Assembly (NCBI GenBank): GCA_003557445.1
Contig: PWOK01000003.1
Span: 1 to 10,351, forward strand
Source: Halanaerobiaceae bacterium
Lineage (GTDB): Bacteria; Bacillota_F; Halanaerobiia; Halanaerobiales; CSSED10-376
Length of the DNA stretch: 10,351 bases
Direction: 5' to 3'
Part shown: in pieces, positions 1 through 7,800 of the stretch
How positions within the stretch are numbered: position 1 is the first letter of the stretch
Layout of the letters: the number at the start of each line of letters is the position of its first letter
Position numbers and translations under genes: made by a program
The notes under the pieces: generated by a model
Seen by the model: the letters and a program-made list of their open reading frames with translations, nothing else
Database searches by the model: none
Told to the model about the DNA's origin: nothing

Positions 1-22
1 ATATTATCTGAGCAAAATTAAT

Positions 23-586
23 ATGATCTTTTTTTTAATCAGGGAATCCTTCTTAATAATGACGAGAAACCTTAAAAACACCTGTAAGTATTTTACCTGT
101 TCCTTGGTTTTTTATATTTTATTGGGCTTTAGTTTTGTTTTAATTTTTAATTATAATTTTGTTCTGGAAAATGTTAAACAGGAAAATGGATCCTTATATA
201 TTTCTTCGTACAATATTCTTTATATTTTTTCCCGATACAGGTTTTTAATATATTTTAGTATGCTTGTGGTTATTATTATTTTAATTTTTATATATAAAAA
301 ATGGTTAAAATCTTTTCTTAAATTTTATAGAGATGAGATAAAACTTGTTAACAAAATAAATTACAATAAAAGATTTGCTTTTTTACCAATTATCTATTGT
401 GGTTATTTTATAAATTTTATATCATTAACTTTTTCCTGGTTATTGATATACATTTTTTATCATAAGATAGATTTGTTTTTGTTGTATGTGGATGATTTTC
501 GTTTTACCCTTTATCTTTTTCTTTTTATTATAGGCAGCAGTATCAGTATAATAACAGGTTATGTATTTACATTAAGCAAAGATTAG
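23..586 (+). CDS. FtsX-like four-helix membrane protein with almost no extracellular domain
   Basis: This 187-residue protein has four hydrophobic segments at about residues 24-46, 74-92, 118-146 and 160-182. That is the helix layout of FtsX, the membrane half of the FtsE-FtsX complex that controls cell-wall hydrolases during division. The N-terminus (IRESFLIMTRN) resembles the FtsX start 'IKEAFRNIWRN'. The stretch after helix 2 (YRDEIKLVNKINYNKRF) resembles the FtsX cytoplasmic segment 'RRxEIxxMxLVGATxWFI', and helices 3 and 4 follow as in FtsX. The odd part is the loop between helices 1 and 2: about 27 residues instead of roughly 100, so the domain that contacts a hydrolase partner is missing, and the protein is far short of the usual ~300 residues. 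The frame is open to the window edge, so it could start further upstream; no good ribosome site precedes 23, and ATG 59 is a weaker alternative. An S41 peptidase follows 50 bp downstream. The FtsX call is by eye from motif similarity and topology. Confidence 0.6.
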   Translation: MIFFLIRESFLIMTRNLKNTCKYFTCSLVFYILLGFSFVLIFNYNFVLENVKQENGSLYISSYNILYIFSRYRFLIYFSMLVVIIILIFIYKKWLKSFLKFYRDEIKLVNKINYNKRFAFLPIIYCGYFINFISLTFSWLLIYIFYHKIDLFLLYVDDFRFTLYLFLFIIGSSISIITGYVFTLSKD

Positions 587-612
587 ACTTTATCAGGTTA
601 AAAAGGTATAAT
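584..612 (+). promoter_or_regulatory. Candidate sigma-A promoter for the S41 peptidase/IclR unit
   Basis: TAGACT (584-589, 4 of 6 matches to TTGACA) and a perfect TATAAT (607-612) are separated by 17 bp. The -35 overlaps the stop codon of the preceding gene. Transcription would start near 619, leaving a short leader that contains the AGGAG ribosome site at 623-627. TATAAT is frequent by chance in AT-rich DNA and the -35 is weak, so read-through from the upstream gene is equally possible. Confidence 0.4.
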
Positions 613-636
613 TATAACTAATAGGAGTGATAATTA

Positions 637-1968
637 ATGAATTATAAACTGAAAAAATCTATGATAATATTATTGGTATTTCTTTTATTTTTTTCGGTTG
701 TTCCTGGCTCTGCAGAAGAACAGGAACAATCTCCTTTTTACAGGCTTCAGGAAATTATTTATTATATTAACAGTTATTATGTGCAAGAAGTAGAAATAGA
801 GGATATAATAGATAATGCTATTCAGGGAATTTTTGAGGAGCTTGATCAGTATTCTATATATTTAACGGAAGAGGAATATAAGGAAATGCAGATAGGATAT
901 GAAGGTTATTATGGAGGAATTGGACTGGAAATTACCACAATAGATGATCAGCTGACTGTGGTTTCACCAATAAGAGACACACCTGGTGAAAGAGCCGGTC
1001 TCCAGCCCGGGGATGTTATTTATAAAATAAATGAACAACCAACCTCAGAAATGTCTCAAAGAAAAGCTGTTGATAAAATGAGGGGAGAGGAAGGTACAGC
1101 CCTGGAATTAACAATCAAAAGAGAGGGTGAAGATGAATTATTTACAGTTGATATTATTAGAGAAGTTATAAGAATTCCCTATGTTTCTGGAGAAATACTA
1201 AATGATAATATAGGACATATTGAAGTTTATCAATTTATGGAAGGTGTAGGTGTAAAAATAGAAGATAAGATAGCAGAATTGATGGAAAAAGGAGCAAAGG
1301 GATTGATTCTGGATTTACGTAATAATCCAGGTGGAGTACTGGAAGAAGCTGTTGATGCTGCCAGCAATTTTATAGAAGAAGGAGAAATCGTTTCTATAAA
1401 ATCCCGTATTAGTCAGGAACATGTTTATGAAAGAAATCAAAATATTAAATATGTTGATTTACCGGTTGTTGTTCTAATAAACAGAGGAAGTGCCAGTGGT
1501 TCAGAAATCGTTGCTGGAGCTATTCAGGATCATGAAAGAGGTACAATAATAGGTGAAAAAACTTTTGGTAAAGGTAGTGTTCAAACTATAATACCACTGG
1601 CAGATGGAAGTGCCCTGCAAATAACTACAGCCAATTTTTATTTACCATCAGGTCATTCACTTTATGAGGAAGCGATAAAACCTGATATTGATATAAAATT
1701 TGATCCAGGTTTTACAGAAGATGAAGTGCTATTACGAGAGGAAAAAATTAAAATTAATAAAAATGATAGTTTAGAAGAGATAGCTGATAGATTTAATATA
1801 GAACAGGATCAATTAATAGAAATAAATCAACTTGAAGATCCCGACAATCTGATACCTGGAGAGTATTTAATAATTCCCGGTTTAAGGGATAAAATCGAAA
1901 TAAAAGACAATCAGCTGGAGAAAGCAATTGAGGTTTTAAACAGGAGGCTGGAGGAAAATGACCGGTAA
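637..1968 (+). CDS. Secreted S41 family C-terminal processing peptidase with a C-terminal LysM domain (CtpA/CtpB-like)
   Basis: This is a serine protease of the tail-specific (C-terminal processing) family, which cuts other envelope proteins near their C-terminus. Residues 1-26 form a signal peptide or N-terminal anchor: a lysine-rich start, a hydrophobic core, then VPGSA. A PDZ domain spans about 92-175 (GGIGLEI, AGLQPGDVI). The catalytic core follows, with LILDLRNNPGG at 223-233, the nucleophile Ser287 in GSASGSE, general base Lys312 in TFGKG, and Gln316. The Ser-Lys spacing of 25 matches characterised members. Residues about 371-414 form a LysM peptidoglycan-binding domain (NDSLEEIADRFNI ... 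LIPGEYLIIP), where Bacillus homologues often carry a PG_binding_1 domain. The protein therefore probably works outside the membrane, held at the wall. AGGAG (623-627) lies 9 nt before the ATG. The end overlaps the next gene by 11 nt. Substrates are unknown; in Bacillus, relatives process sporulation signals or cell-wall hydrolases. Confidence 0.93.
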   Translation: MNYKLKKSMIILLVFLLFFSVVPGSAEEQEQSPFYRLQEIIYYINSYYVQEVEIEDIIDNAIQGIFEELDQYSIYLTEEEYKEMQIGYEGYYGGIGLEITTIDDQLTVVSPIRDTPGERAGLQPGDVIYKINEQPTSEMSQRKAVDKMRGEEGTALELTIKREGEDELFTVDIIREVIRIPYVSGEILNDNIGHIEVYQFMEGVGVKIEDKIAELMEKGAKGLILDLRNNPGGVLEEAVDAASNFIEEGEIVSIKSRISQEHVYERNQNIKYVDLPVVVLINRGSASGSEIVAGAIQDHERGTIIGEKTFGKGSVQTIIPLADGSALQITTANFYLPSGHSLYEEAIKPDIDIKFDPGFTEDEVLLREEKIKINKNDSLEEIADRFNIEQDQLIEINQLEDPDNLIPGEYLIIPGLRDKIEIKDNQLEKAIEVLNRRLEENDR

Positions 1969-2713
1969 TAATACAGTTAAATCAGTGGTTAAGGCCATGA
2001 AGATATTTGAAGTACTTGTTGATAAGGGGAATTATATTTCATTAAGCAATCTTAGCAAAAAAGTAAACATAAATATTAGTACAGTCCATCGTTTACTAAA
2101 CACTTTACTTCAATTAGGTTATGTAGAACAAAATGAAAAAGGATATTATGGGCTGGGAATTAAATCATATAAGCTGGCTGATATAATTAGTGATAATTTT
2201 GATTTAAAAAAAATAATTCGTCCCTATTTGAAAGAAATAGTTGCTAAATGTAATGAAACGTCTAATCTGGTTATCCTTGAAGATAATAAAGCAGTTTATA
2301 TAGATCAGGTAGAATCAACAAATATGGTTCGTATGTTTGCCAGTGTAAATAGTAAAGGAGAAGCTTATTGTACCGGTTCTGGCAAGGCTTTGCTGGCCTA
2401 TCAGGACTCACAGGAAATAGAAAGATATATTAAAACTACTGAATTTAAAGCATTTACTAAAAATACAATAACAGATCCCGAAAAATTTAAAAAAGAATTA
2501 CAAAAAATCAAAAAGAAGGGTTATGCTCTTGATCTGGAAGAAAAAGAAAGAGGGGTACGCTGTGTAGCTGCACCTATTTTTGATAGAAAAAATGAGATTA
2601 TTGCTGCTATAGGTGTTTCTGGCCCCTGTACAAGACTTACAATGGATTATCTGGAGAATAATTTAATACCACTTATAACAGAGACAGCAGAAAAAATAAA
2701 TAAATATTTTTAA
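1958..2713 (+). CDS. IclR family transcriptional regulator
   Basis: This 251-residue protein has the full length and two-domain plan of IclR regulators. An N-terminal winged helix-turn-helix lies at about residues 5-65 (recognition region NINISTVHRLLNTL). The C-terminal effector-binding domain covers about 80-251 and shows the family signatures CTGSGKALLA at 138-147 and ERGVRCVAAPIF at 198-208, including the conserved Cys202. Members bind small metabolites, often sugar acids or aromatic acids, and act as dimers or tetramers at promoters. The ATG lies inside the end of the peptidase gene. Two Shine-Dalgarno-like sequences precede it, AGGAGG at 1942-1947 and GGAGG at 1950-1954, so translation is probably coupled. 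No catabolic operon is visible nearby, so the effector and targets cannot be inferred; autoregulation of this unit is possible. The family call is secure. Confidence 0.93.
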   Translation: MTGNNTVKSVVKAMKIFEVLVDKGNYISLSNLSKKVNINISTVHRLLNTLLQLGYVEQNEKGYYGLGIKSYKLADIISDNFDLKKIIRPYLKEIVAKCNETSNLVILEDNKAVYIDQVESTNMVRMFASVNSKGEAYCTGSGKALLAYQDSQEIERYIKTTEFKAFTKNTITDPEKFKKELQKIKKKGYALDLEEKERGVRCVAAPIFDRKNEIIAAIGVSGPCTRLTMDYLENNLIPLITETAEKINKYF

Positions 2714-2738
2714 TTTCCCCGTATGGGGAAATTTTTTT
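2712..2738 (+). terminator. Rho-independent terminator after the IclR gene
   Basis: A perfect 9-bp stem (AATTTCCCC at 2712-2720 pairing with GGGGAAATT at 2725-2733) has a 4-nt loop, GTAT, and runs into seven T residues (2732-2738). The stem includes the last two bases of the TAA stop codon. It should end the peptidase/IclR transcript cleanly just before the transporter promoter. Confidence 0.92.
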
Positions 2739-2739
2739 G

Positions 2740-2768
2740 TTGACTTTGATAATGATTTTCAATATAAT
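2740..2768 (+). promoter_or_regulatory. Promoter of the ZIP transporter gene
   Basis: TTGACT (2740-2745, 5 of 6) and TATAAT (2763-2768, 6 of 6) are separated by exactly 17 bp. Transcription would start near 2775, about 39 nt before the start codon. The -35 begins one base after the T-tract of the preceding terminator. The spacer holds the Fur-type box described separately. Confidence 0.85.
2747..2761 (+). promoter_or_regulatory. Fur-type operator inside the ZIP promoter
   Basis: TGATAATGATTTTCA matches the B. subtilis 7-1-7 Fur box TGATAATNATTATCA at 13 of 14 defined positions, and flanking T and A extend the dyad by one pair. It fills the spacer between -35 and -10, so a bound repressor would block RNA polymerase. 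PerR and Zur boxes share the central TAATNATTA but differ outside it (TTATAAT, TCGTAAT); the outer TGA...TCA favours Fur. Iron repression of the transporter is inference. Confidence 0.75.
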
Positions 2769-2813
2769 AAAGACTAAAAAGAAATATTTTTCTTGAAGGG
2801 GGATTTTTACTGG

Positions 2814-3566
2814 ATGAATAATCTTTTTTACATAACTGTTTTTGGTTTACTAAGTGGTATTATAGGAACAGGTGGTGGAGGTCTGGCTGCCCTGTTAATA
2901 AAAAAAGTTAATGACAATTTACTTGCTATACTTCTTGGTTTTTCTGCAGGAATTATGACAGTTATAGTTTTTATTGATCTTATTCCTGAGGCACAAAACA
3001 CAGGCAATATGGGGACTGCTTTGATGGGAATTTTTCTGGGTGTTGTTTTGATTGCTTCACTGGATATTATTTTTCCGCACCAGCATTTTTCTTTTACAAG
3101 AGATATGAATGAAAGGGATTCCCGCTTTATAAAAACAGGTATTTTGCTCAGTATAGGAATTGCTTTACACAATATTCCTGAAGGCCTGGCCATTGGGGCC
3201 AGTTATCAGGTAGCCTGGGAGAGAGGTTTTAGAATGGCTATTTTGATAGCTCTTCATAACCTTCCTGAGGGAATGGCTGTGGCCACAGCACTTGCTCTGG
3301 CCAAAATAAAGTCCAGTAAAATATTATTAATTACTATTTTAACCGGAGTTCCCACAGGGATTGGAGCTTTTATAGGTGGTTATCTGGGTGGTGTTTCAGA
3401 TTTTGTTTTATCGATTTCACTGGGGCTTGCTGCCGGGGCAATGATGTATGTTGTCTATGATGAATTAATACCTGATGCTCATGCTAAAGCAAAAGGGCAT
3501 TCAGCTATAATTGGCATTATTACAGGAATTTTTCTGGGTATTATTTTTGTAGAAGTACTCCACTAA
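2814..3566 (+). CDS. ZIP family divalent metal transporter (ZupT/GufA-like)
   Basis: This is a 250-residue inner-membrane importer of divalent metals (Zn2+, Fe2+, Mn2+ in characterised members), with about eight hydrophobic segments. The metal-path signatures are clear: HNIPEG at 119-124 and HNLPEG at 148-153 in the fourth and fifth core helices, DLIPEA at 55-60, and DELIPD at 216-221. A short histidine-containing loop, PHQH (88-91), lies between helices 3 and 4. The duplicated HNxPEG motif is typical of the ZupT/GufA branch. I chose ATG 2814, preceded by AAGGGGG (2796-2802). The frame also has a TTG at 2793, but that would put the ribosome site inside the gene. The gene has its own promoter with a Fur-like box, so iron or another metal controlled by a Fur-family regulator is the likely cargo; sequence alone does not fix specificity. 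No clear terminator follows, so some transcripts may continue into carAB. Confidence 0.92.
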   Translation: MNNLFYITVFGLLSGIIGTGGGGLAALLIKKVNDNLLAILLGFSAGIMTVIVFIDLIPEAQNTGNMGTALMGIFLGVVLIASLDIIFPHQHFSFTRDMNERDSRFIKTGILLSIGIALHNIPEGLAIGASYQVAWERGFRMAILIALHNLPEGMAVATALALAKIKSSKILLITILTGVPTGIGAFIGGYLGGVSDFVLSISLGLAAGAMMYVVYDELIPDAHAKAKGHSAIIGIITGIFLGIIFVEVLH

Positions 3567-3587
3567 TTTTAAATCTAAACTTTATAC

Positions 3588-3616
3588 TTGAAATATTATA
3601 TGTTTTCCATTATAAT
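3588..3616 (+). promoter_or_regulatory. Promoter of the carAB operon
   Basis: TTGAAA (3588-3593, 5 of 6) and TATAAT (3611-3616, 6 of 6) are 17 bp apart. Transcription would start near 3623, giving a leader of about 78 nt before the carA start. The leader shows no recognisable PyrR-binding element or attenuator hairpin, so the usual pyrimidine attenuation of Firmicute pyr operons is not evident. Confidence 0.78.
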
Positions 3617-3632
3617 TGTAAGGAAGAATTAT

Positions 3633-3721
3633 ATGATTTTAACGAAAATAAATAAAATATTAGAAAAAATGTCAAACGGAGAAAGAAAGGAGGAGTTAAA
3701 ATTAAAGCAATCCTGGTATTA
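3633..3721 (+). CDS. Possible 29-codon leader ORF overlapping the carA start
   Basis: An ATG at 3633 opens a 29-codon frame ending in TAG at 3719-3721, past the proposed carA start at 3701. AGGAAG (3621-3626) sits 6 nt before it, but the predicted transcription start (about 3623) would cut into that site. A second in-frame ATG at 3669 would give 17 codons. The peptide is lysine- and glutamate-rich with no recognisable domain and may be chance. If translated, it would put ribosomes across the carA initiation region. Confidence 0.2.
3688..3693 (+). promoter_or_regulatory. Ribosome binding site that fixes the carA start at ATT 3701
   Basis: AGGAGG, within the longer AAAGGAGGAG run, is the strongest Shine-Dalgarno in the leader. 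It lies 7 nt before the ATT at 3701, the same spacing seen before carB. No ATG, GTG or TTG exists in the carA frame between the stop at 3653-3655 and position 3701. Confidence 0.8.
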
Positions 3722-4798
3722 GAAGATGGAAAAACATTTCACGGTCAGGTATTTGCTGGAAGTTCTGGAGAAATAGGTGGTGAGGTTGTTTTTAACACCA
3801 GTATGATGGGCTATCAGGAAATTTTAACTGATCCCTCTTATAAAGGACAAATAGTGACAATGACCTATCCTTTAATTGGTAATTATGGAATAAATCCGGA
3901 GGATAATGAATCAAATATTCTTCAGGCTGAAGCTTTAATTGTTAAAGAATATTGTAATCATCCTCAGAGCTGGAGATCTAAAGAAAGTTTGAAAGATTTT
4001 CTTGAAAGACATAATGTTATGGGGATTGAAGGGATTGACACCAGGGCTCTGACAAGGCATATACGTGAGGCAGGAGCTATGAAGGGTATTATATCTACTG
4101 AAGAAACTGATATAAAAAAATTAACAGTAAAAGCAAAAAATCATCCCGGTGTTGTTGGTAGAGATATGGTTCAATATGTAACCTGTGATCAGGTTTATCA
4201 CTGGAATAAAAAAGGGAAATACCATGTAGTTGCTGTTGATTTTGGGATAAAAAAGAGTATTTTAAAACTGCTGGAAGAAGCTGATTGTAAAATTACAGTA
4301 GTTCCTGCATCAACAACAGCAGAAGAAATTTTAGAAAAAGATCCAGATGGTATCTTTCTTTCCAATGGTCCAGGGGATCCTTCAGCAATATCGTATGCTG
4401 TTGAAGAAGTGAAAAAATTACTGAATAAAAAACCTATTTTCGGAATATGTCTGGGTCAGCAGATTCTCGGACAGGCTCTGGGTCTGAAAACATTTAAACT
4501 TAAATTCGGTCACAGGGGAGCCAATCATCCGGTTAAATTTATTGAAAAAGAAAGTGTAGAAATAACAGTTCAGAACCATGGTTTTTGTCTTAAATTTCCT
4601 GATAAGGAAGAAAGAGAGGCAAGGGGAGGATATTTGAAAGATTTAGAAATAACTCATGTCAATTTAAATGATAATACAATGGAAGGTTTCAGGCATAAAG
4701 ACTTAAAATGCTTTACCGTTCAATATCATCCAGAAGCATCTGCAGGTCCACATGATTCCCGGTATTTATTTGAAAAATTTACGGAATTAATGACCTGA
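3701..4798 (+). CDS. carA: Carbamoyl phosphate synthetase small (glutaminase) subunit, likely AUU start
   Basis: CarA hydrolyses glutamine and channels ammonia to CarB for carbamoyl phosphate, the precursor of pyrimidines and arginine. The N-terminal CarA domain runs to about residue 170 and a class I glutamine amidotransferase domain covers about 175-360. The triad is present: Cys250 in GICLGQQ (248-254), His343 and Glu345 in QYHPEAS. In most homologues the GICLGQQ motif reads GICLGHQ. The first in-frame ATG is at 3803, but homology starts 34 codons earlier. The frame upstream encodes [17 protein letters not shown] and continues through [16 protein letters not shown], exactly the CarA N-terminus, and it begins right after an ATT with an ideal Shine-Dalgarno. 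Starting there gives 365 residues, the normal length (about 360-380); starting at 3803 would delete the first strands of the fold. AUU is a rare start, best known from infC. carB follows 40 bp downstream in the same operon. Confidence 0.9.
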   Translation: MKAILVLEDGKTFHGQVFAGSSGEIGGEVVFNTSMMGYQEILTDPSYKGQIVTMTYPLIGNYGINPEDNESNILQAEALIVKEYCNHPQSWRSKESLKDFLERHNVMGIEGIDTRALTRHIREAGAMKGIISTEETDIKKLTVKAKNHPGVVGRDMVQYVTCDQVYHWNKKGKYHVVAVDFGIKKSILKLLEEADCKITVVPASTTAEEILEKDPDGIFLSNGPGDPSAISYAVEEVKKLLNKKPIFGICLGQQILGQALGLKTFKLKFGHRGANHPVKFIEKESVEITVQNHGFCLKFPDKEEREARGGYLKDLEITHVNLNDNTMEGFRHKDLKCFTVQYHPEASAGPHDSRYLFEKFTELMT

Positions 4799-4838
4799 AT
4801 TTTTTTTGCCCAATGGTAATAGAAAAGGAGGTATTAAA

Positions 4839-7800
4839 ATGCCAAAAAGAACAGATCTTGAAAAAATATTAATAATTGGTTCAGGGCCTATAGTTATCGG
4901 CCAGGCCTGTGAATTTGATTATTCCGGCTCTCAGGCCTGTAAGGCTTTAAAACAGGAAGGTTATACAATTATTCTGGTAAACAGTAATCCGGCCACAATT
5001 ATGACAGATCCGGAGATGGCCGACAGGACTTATATTGAACCGATAGAACCGGATATAATCGAAAAAATAATTCAAAAAGAAAAACCTGATGCATTATTAC
5101 CAACACTTGGAGGTCAGACCGGTTTAAATATTGCTTCAGAATTATCAAAAAGTGGTATTTTAAAAAAATATAATGTTGAATTGATCGGGGCTAATTTTGA
5201 TGCCATTCAGAAAACTGAAGATAGGCAGCTTTTCAAGGATGTAATGCAGGATATAGGGGTAGGTGTCCTGAAAAGTTCTCATTTAACTACAGTAGAAGAA
5301 GCAATTGAATTTTCTAAAGAAGTGGGTTTTCCTTTAATTATTCGTCCTTCTTTTACCCTTGGTGGTTCAGGTGGGGGAATAGCCTATAATATGGAAGAAT
5401 TGAAGGAGATTGCTGATAATGGTATATCTCAGAGTCCCACTTCACAAATTCTGGTTGAAGAATCAGTAATTGGCTGGAAAGAATTTGAGCTGGAATTGAT
5501 GAGGGATAAAGCAGACAATGTTGTAATTGTTTGTTCCATGGAAAATGTTGATCCCATGGGAGTTCATACCGGAGATAGTATTACAGTTGCTCCTGCTCAA
5601 ACACTCAGTGATAAAGAATATCAGGAAATGCGTGATGAAGCAATTAAAATTATACGGGAAGTAGGAGTAGAAACAGGTGGTTCAAATATTCAGTTTGCTG
5701 TTAATCCGGAAAATGGCAGAAGGGTAGTAGTTGAAATGAATCCCAGAGTATCAAGATCATCAGCCCTGGCTTCTAAAGCAACAGGTTTTGCAATTGCAAA
5801 AATAGCAGCCAAACTTGCTGTTGGTTATACTCTTGAGGAATTACCAAATGATATTACTGCTGAAACTCCGGCCTGTTTTGAACCTGCAATTGATTATTGT
5901 GTAACAAAAATTCCCAGATGGGATTTTGATAAATTTATTGGTGTTAATGATACTTTAACCACTCAGATGAAAGCAGTTGGTGAAGTAATGGGAATTGGCA
6001 GGACATTTAAAGAATCCTATCAAAAAGCACTTCGTTCACTGGAACAGGGTAGAGCAGGTTGGGGTGCTGATGGTAAGGATGAATACAGTTATCATCAATT
6101 GATTTCATCTCAGGATGATTCTGAGCTAAAAGAAAAAGTTATTTCAAAATTAACCATTCCCAATGTTGATAGAGTATATTTTATCAGATATGCTTTACTG
6201 CTGGGGATAAGTGTGGATGAAATATATGAATATACAAAAATTGATAAATGGTTTTTATATAATATGCAGGAAATCCTGGAGTTGGAACAGGAGTTAAGGG
6301 AAGTTGAAGAACTTGATAAAGATCTTTTATATAAGGCAAAACAGTACGGTTTTTCTGATAAACAAATTGCTCATATACTAAGAGTAAGTGAAAAAGAAAT
6401 CCGTCATTTAAGAGCAGAAAAAGAGATAGAAGCAGTTTTTAAACTTGTTGATACCTGTGCAGCAGAGTTTAAAGCCTATACACCTTATTTTTATTCTTCC
6501 TATGAAACAGAAGATGAAAGCAGGTCTTCTGAGCGCAAAAAAGTTATGATACTGGGAGGAGGGCCCAACCGTATAGGACAGGGTATTGAATTTGATTATT
6601 GCTGTGTTCAGGCAGCTTTTGCTCTTAATGAAGAAGATACAGAAGTAATAATGGTAAACTGTAATCCAGAAACAGTTAGTACAGATTATGATACCTCTGA
6701 TAAATTATATTTTGAACCATTAACTTTAGAGGATGTTTTAACAATCTGTAAAACAGAAGAACCCGATGGTGTTATTCTACAGTTTGGAGGACAGACACCT
6801 TTAAAACTGGCAGCTGCTCTGGAAAAAGAAGGTATTAAAATTCTGGGGACCACTCCTGAAAGTATTGATGTGGCAGAAGATAGAGAAAAATTCTCCAAAA
6901 TAGTGGATAAACTGGATTTAATGCAGCCGCCCAATGGAATTGGTAGATCATTTAAAGAGGCAAAAGAAATAGCTCAAAGAATAGGTTATCCGGTTTTAGT
7001 CAGGCCTTCATATGTTCTTGGAGGAAGGGCTATGGAAGTTGTCTATGATGATCAATCTCTGGAAAACTATATTGAAAGGGCTGTTAATGTATCTCCTGAA
7101 CATCCAATATTGATAGATAAATTTCTTGAAGGTGCAGTTGAAGTTGATGTAGATGCTATATCTGATGGTAATCAATGTGTTGTTGGGGGTGTCATGGAAC
7201 ACATTGAAATGGCAGGTGTTCACTCTGGAGATAGTGCCTGTGCTTTACCTCCTTATAGTTTATCTAAAAAAGTGATTAATAGTATTAAAGAACAGACAAA
7301 AAAACTGGCTGCTGAACTGGATGTGGTTGGTTTAATTAATATTCAGTTTGCTGTTAAAGATGAAGAAATATATTTACTTGAGGTAAATCCAAGGGCTTCA
7401 AGAACAATTCCTTTTGTAAGTAAAACAAAAGGTGTTTCTCTTGCTAAACTGGCCACTAAAGTTATGGTCGGGAAAACTCTGGAAGAACTTGATTTTGAAG
7501 AAAGTAATGATACTGATTATATTTCAGTAAAAGAGGCTGTATTCCCCTTTATTAAATTCCCTGGTGTGGATATAATACTGGGACCAGAAATGCGTTCCAC
7601 CGGTGAAGTTATGGGAATTGATCAGAACTTTGGTCTGGCTTTTGCTAAAGCACAAATGGCTACCGGGGTTCCACTTCCTCTGGAAGGTACAGTTTTATTA
7701 ACTGTGGCTGACAGGGATAAACCTGATATTGTACCTGTAGCCAAAAAGTTTAAAGAACTTGGCTTTTCTCTGATGGCTACAAAAGGCACAGCAGATTATT

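Noticed and set aside
2828..3193. Minus-strand open frame of about 120 codons opposite the ZIP gene
   Set aside because: It is the complement of a well-supported membrane protein gene and has no ribosome site or recognisable domain.
3617..3700. Possible PyrR attenuator, riboswitch or arginine operator in the carAB leader
   Set aside because: I found no PyrR-type hairpin, terminator/antiterminator pair or recognisable ARG box; the leader is short and purine-rich.
3803..3805. ATG 3803 as carA start
   Set aside because: It lies inside the conserved CarA N-terminal region (FNTSMMGYQ), has no ribosome site, and would give a protein missing 34 conserved residues.
4800..4807. Run of eight T between carA and carB, possible terminator
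   Set aside because: No GC-rich inverted repeat precedes it, and carB follows at once with a strong ribosome site, so an operon is more likely.
6686..7223. Two minus-strand open frames inside carB
   Set aside because: They lie opposite intact CarB catalytic sequence and encode no recognisable protein.
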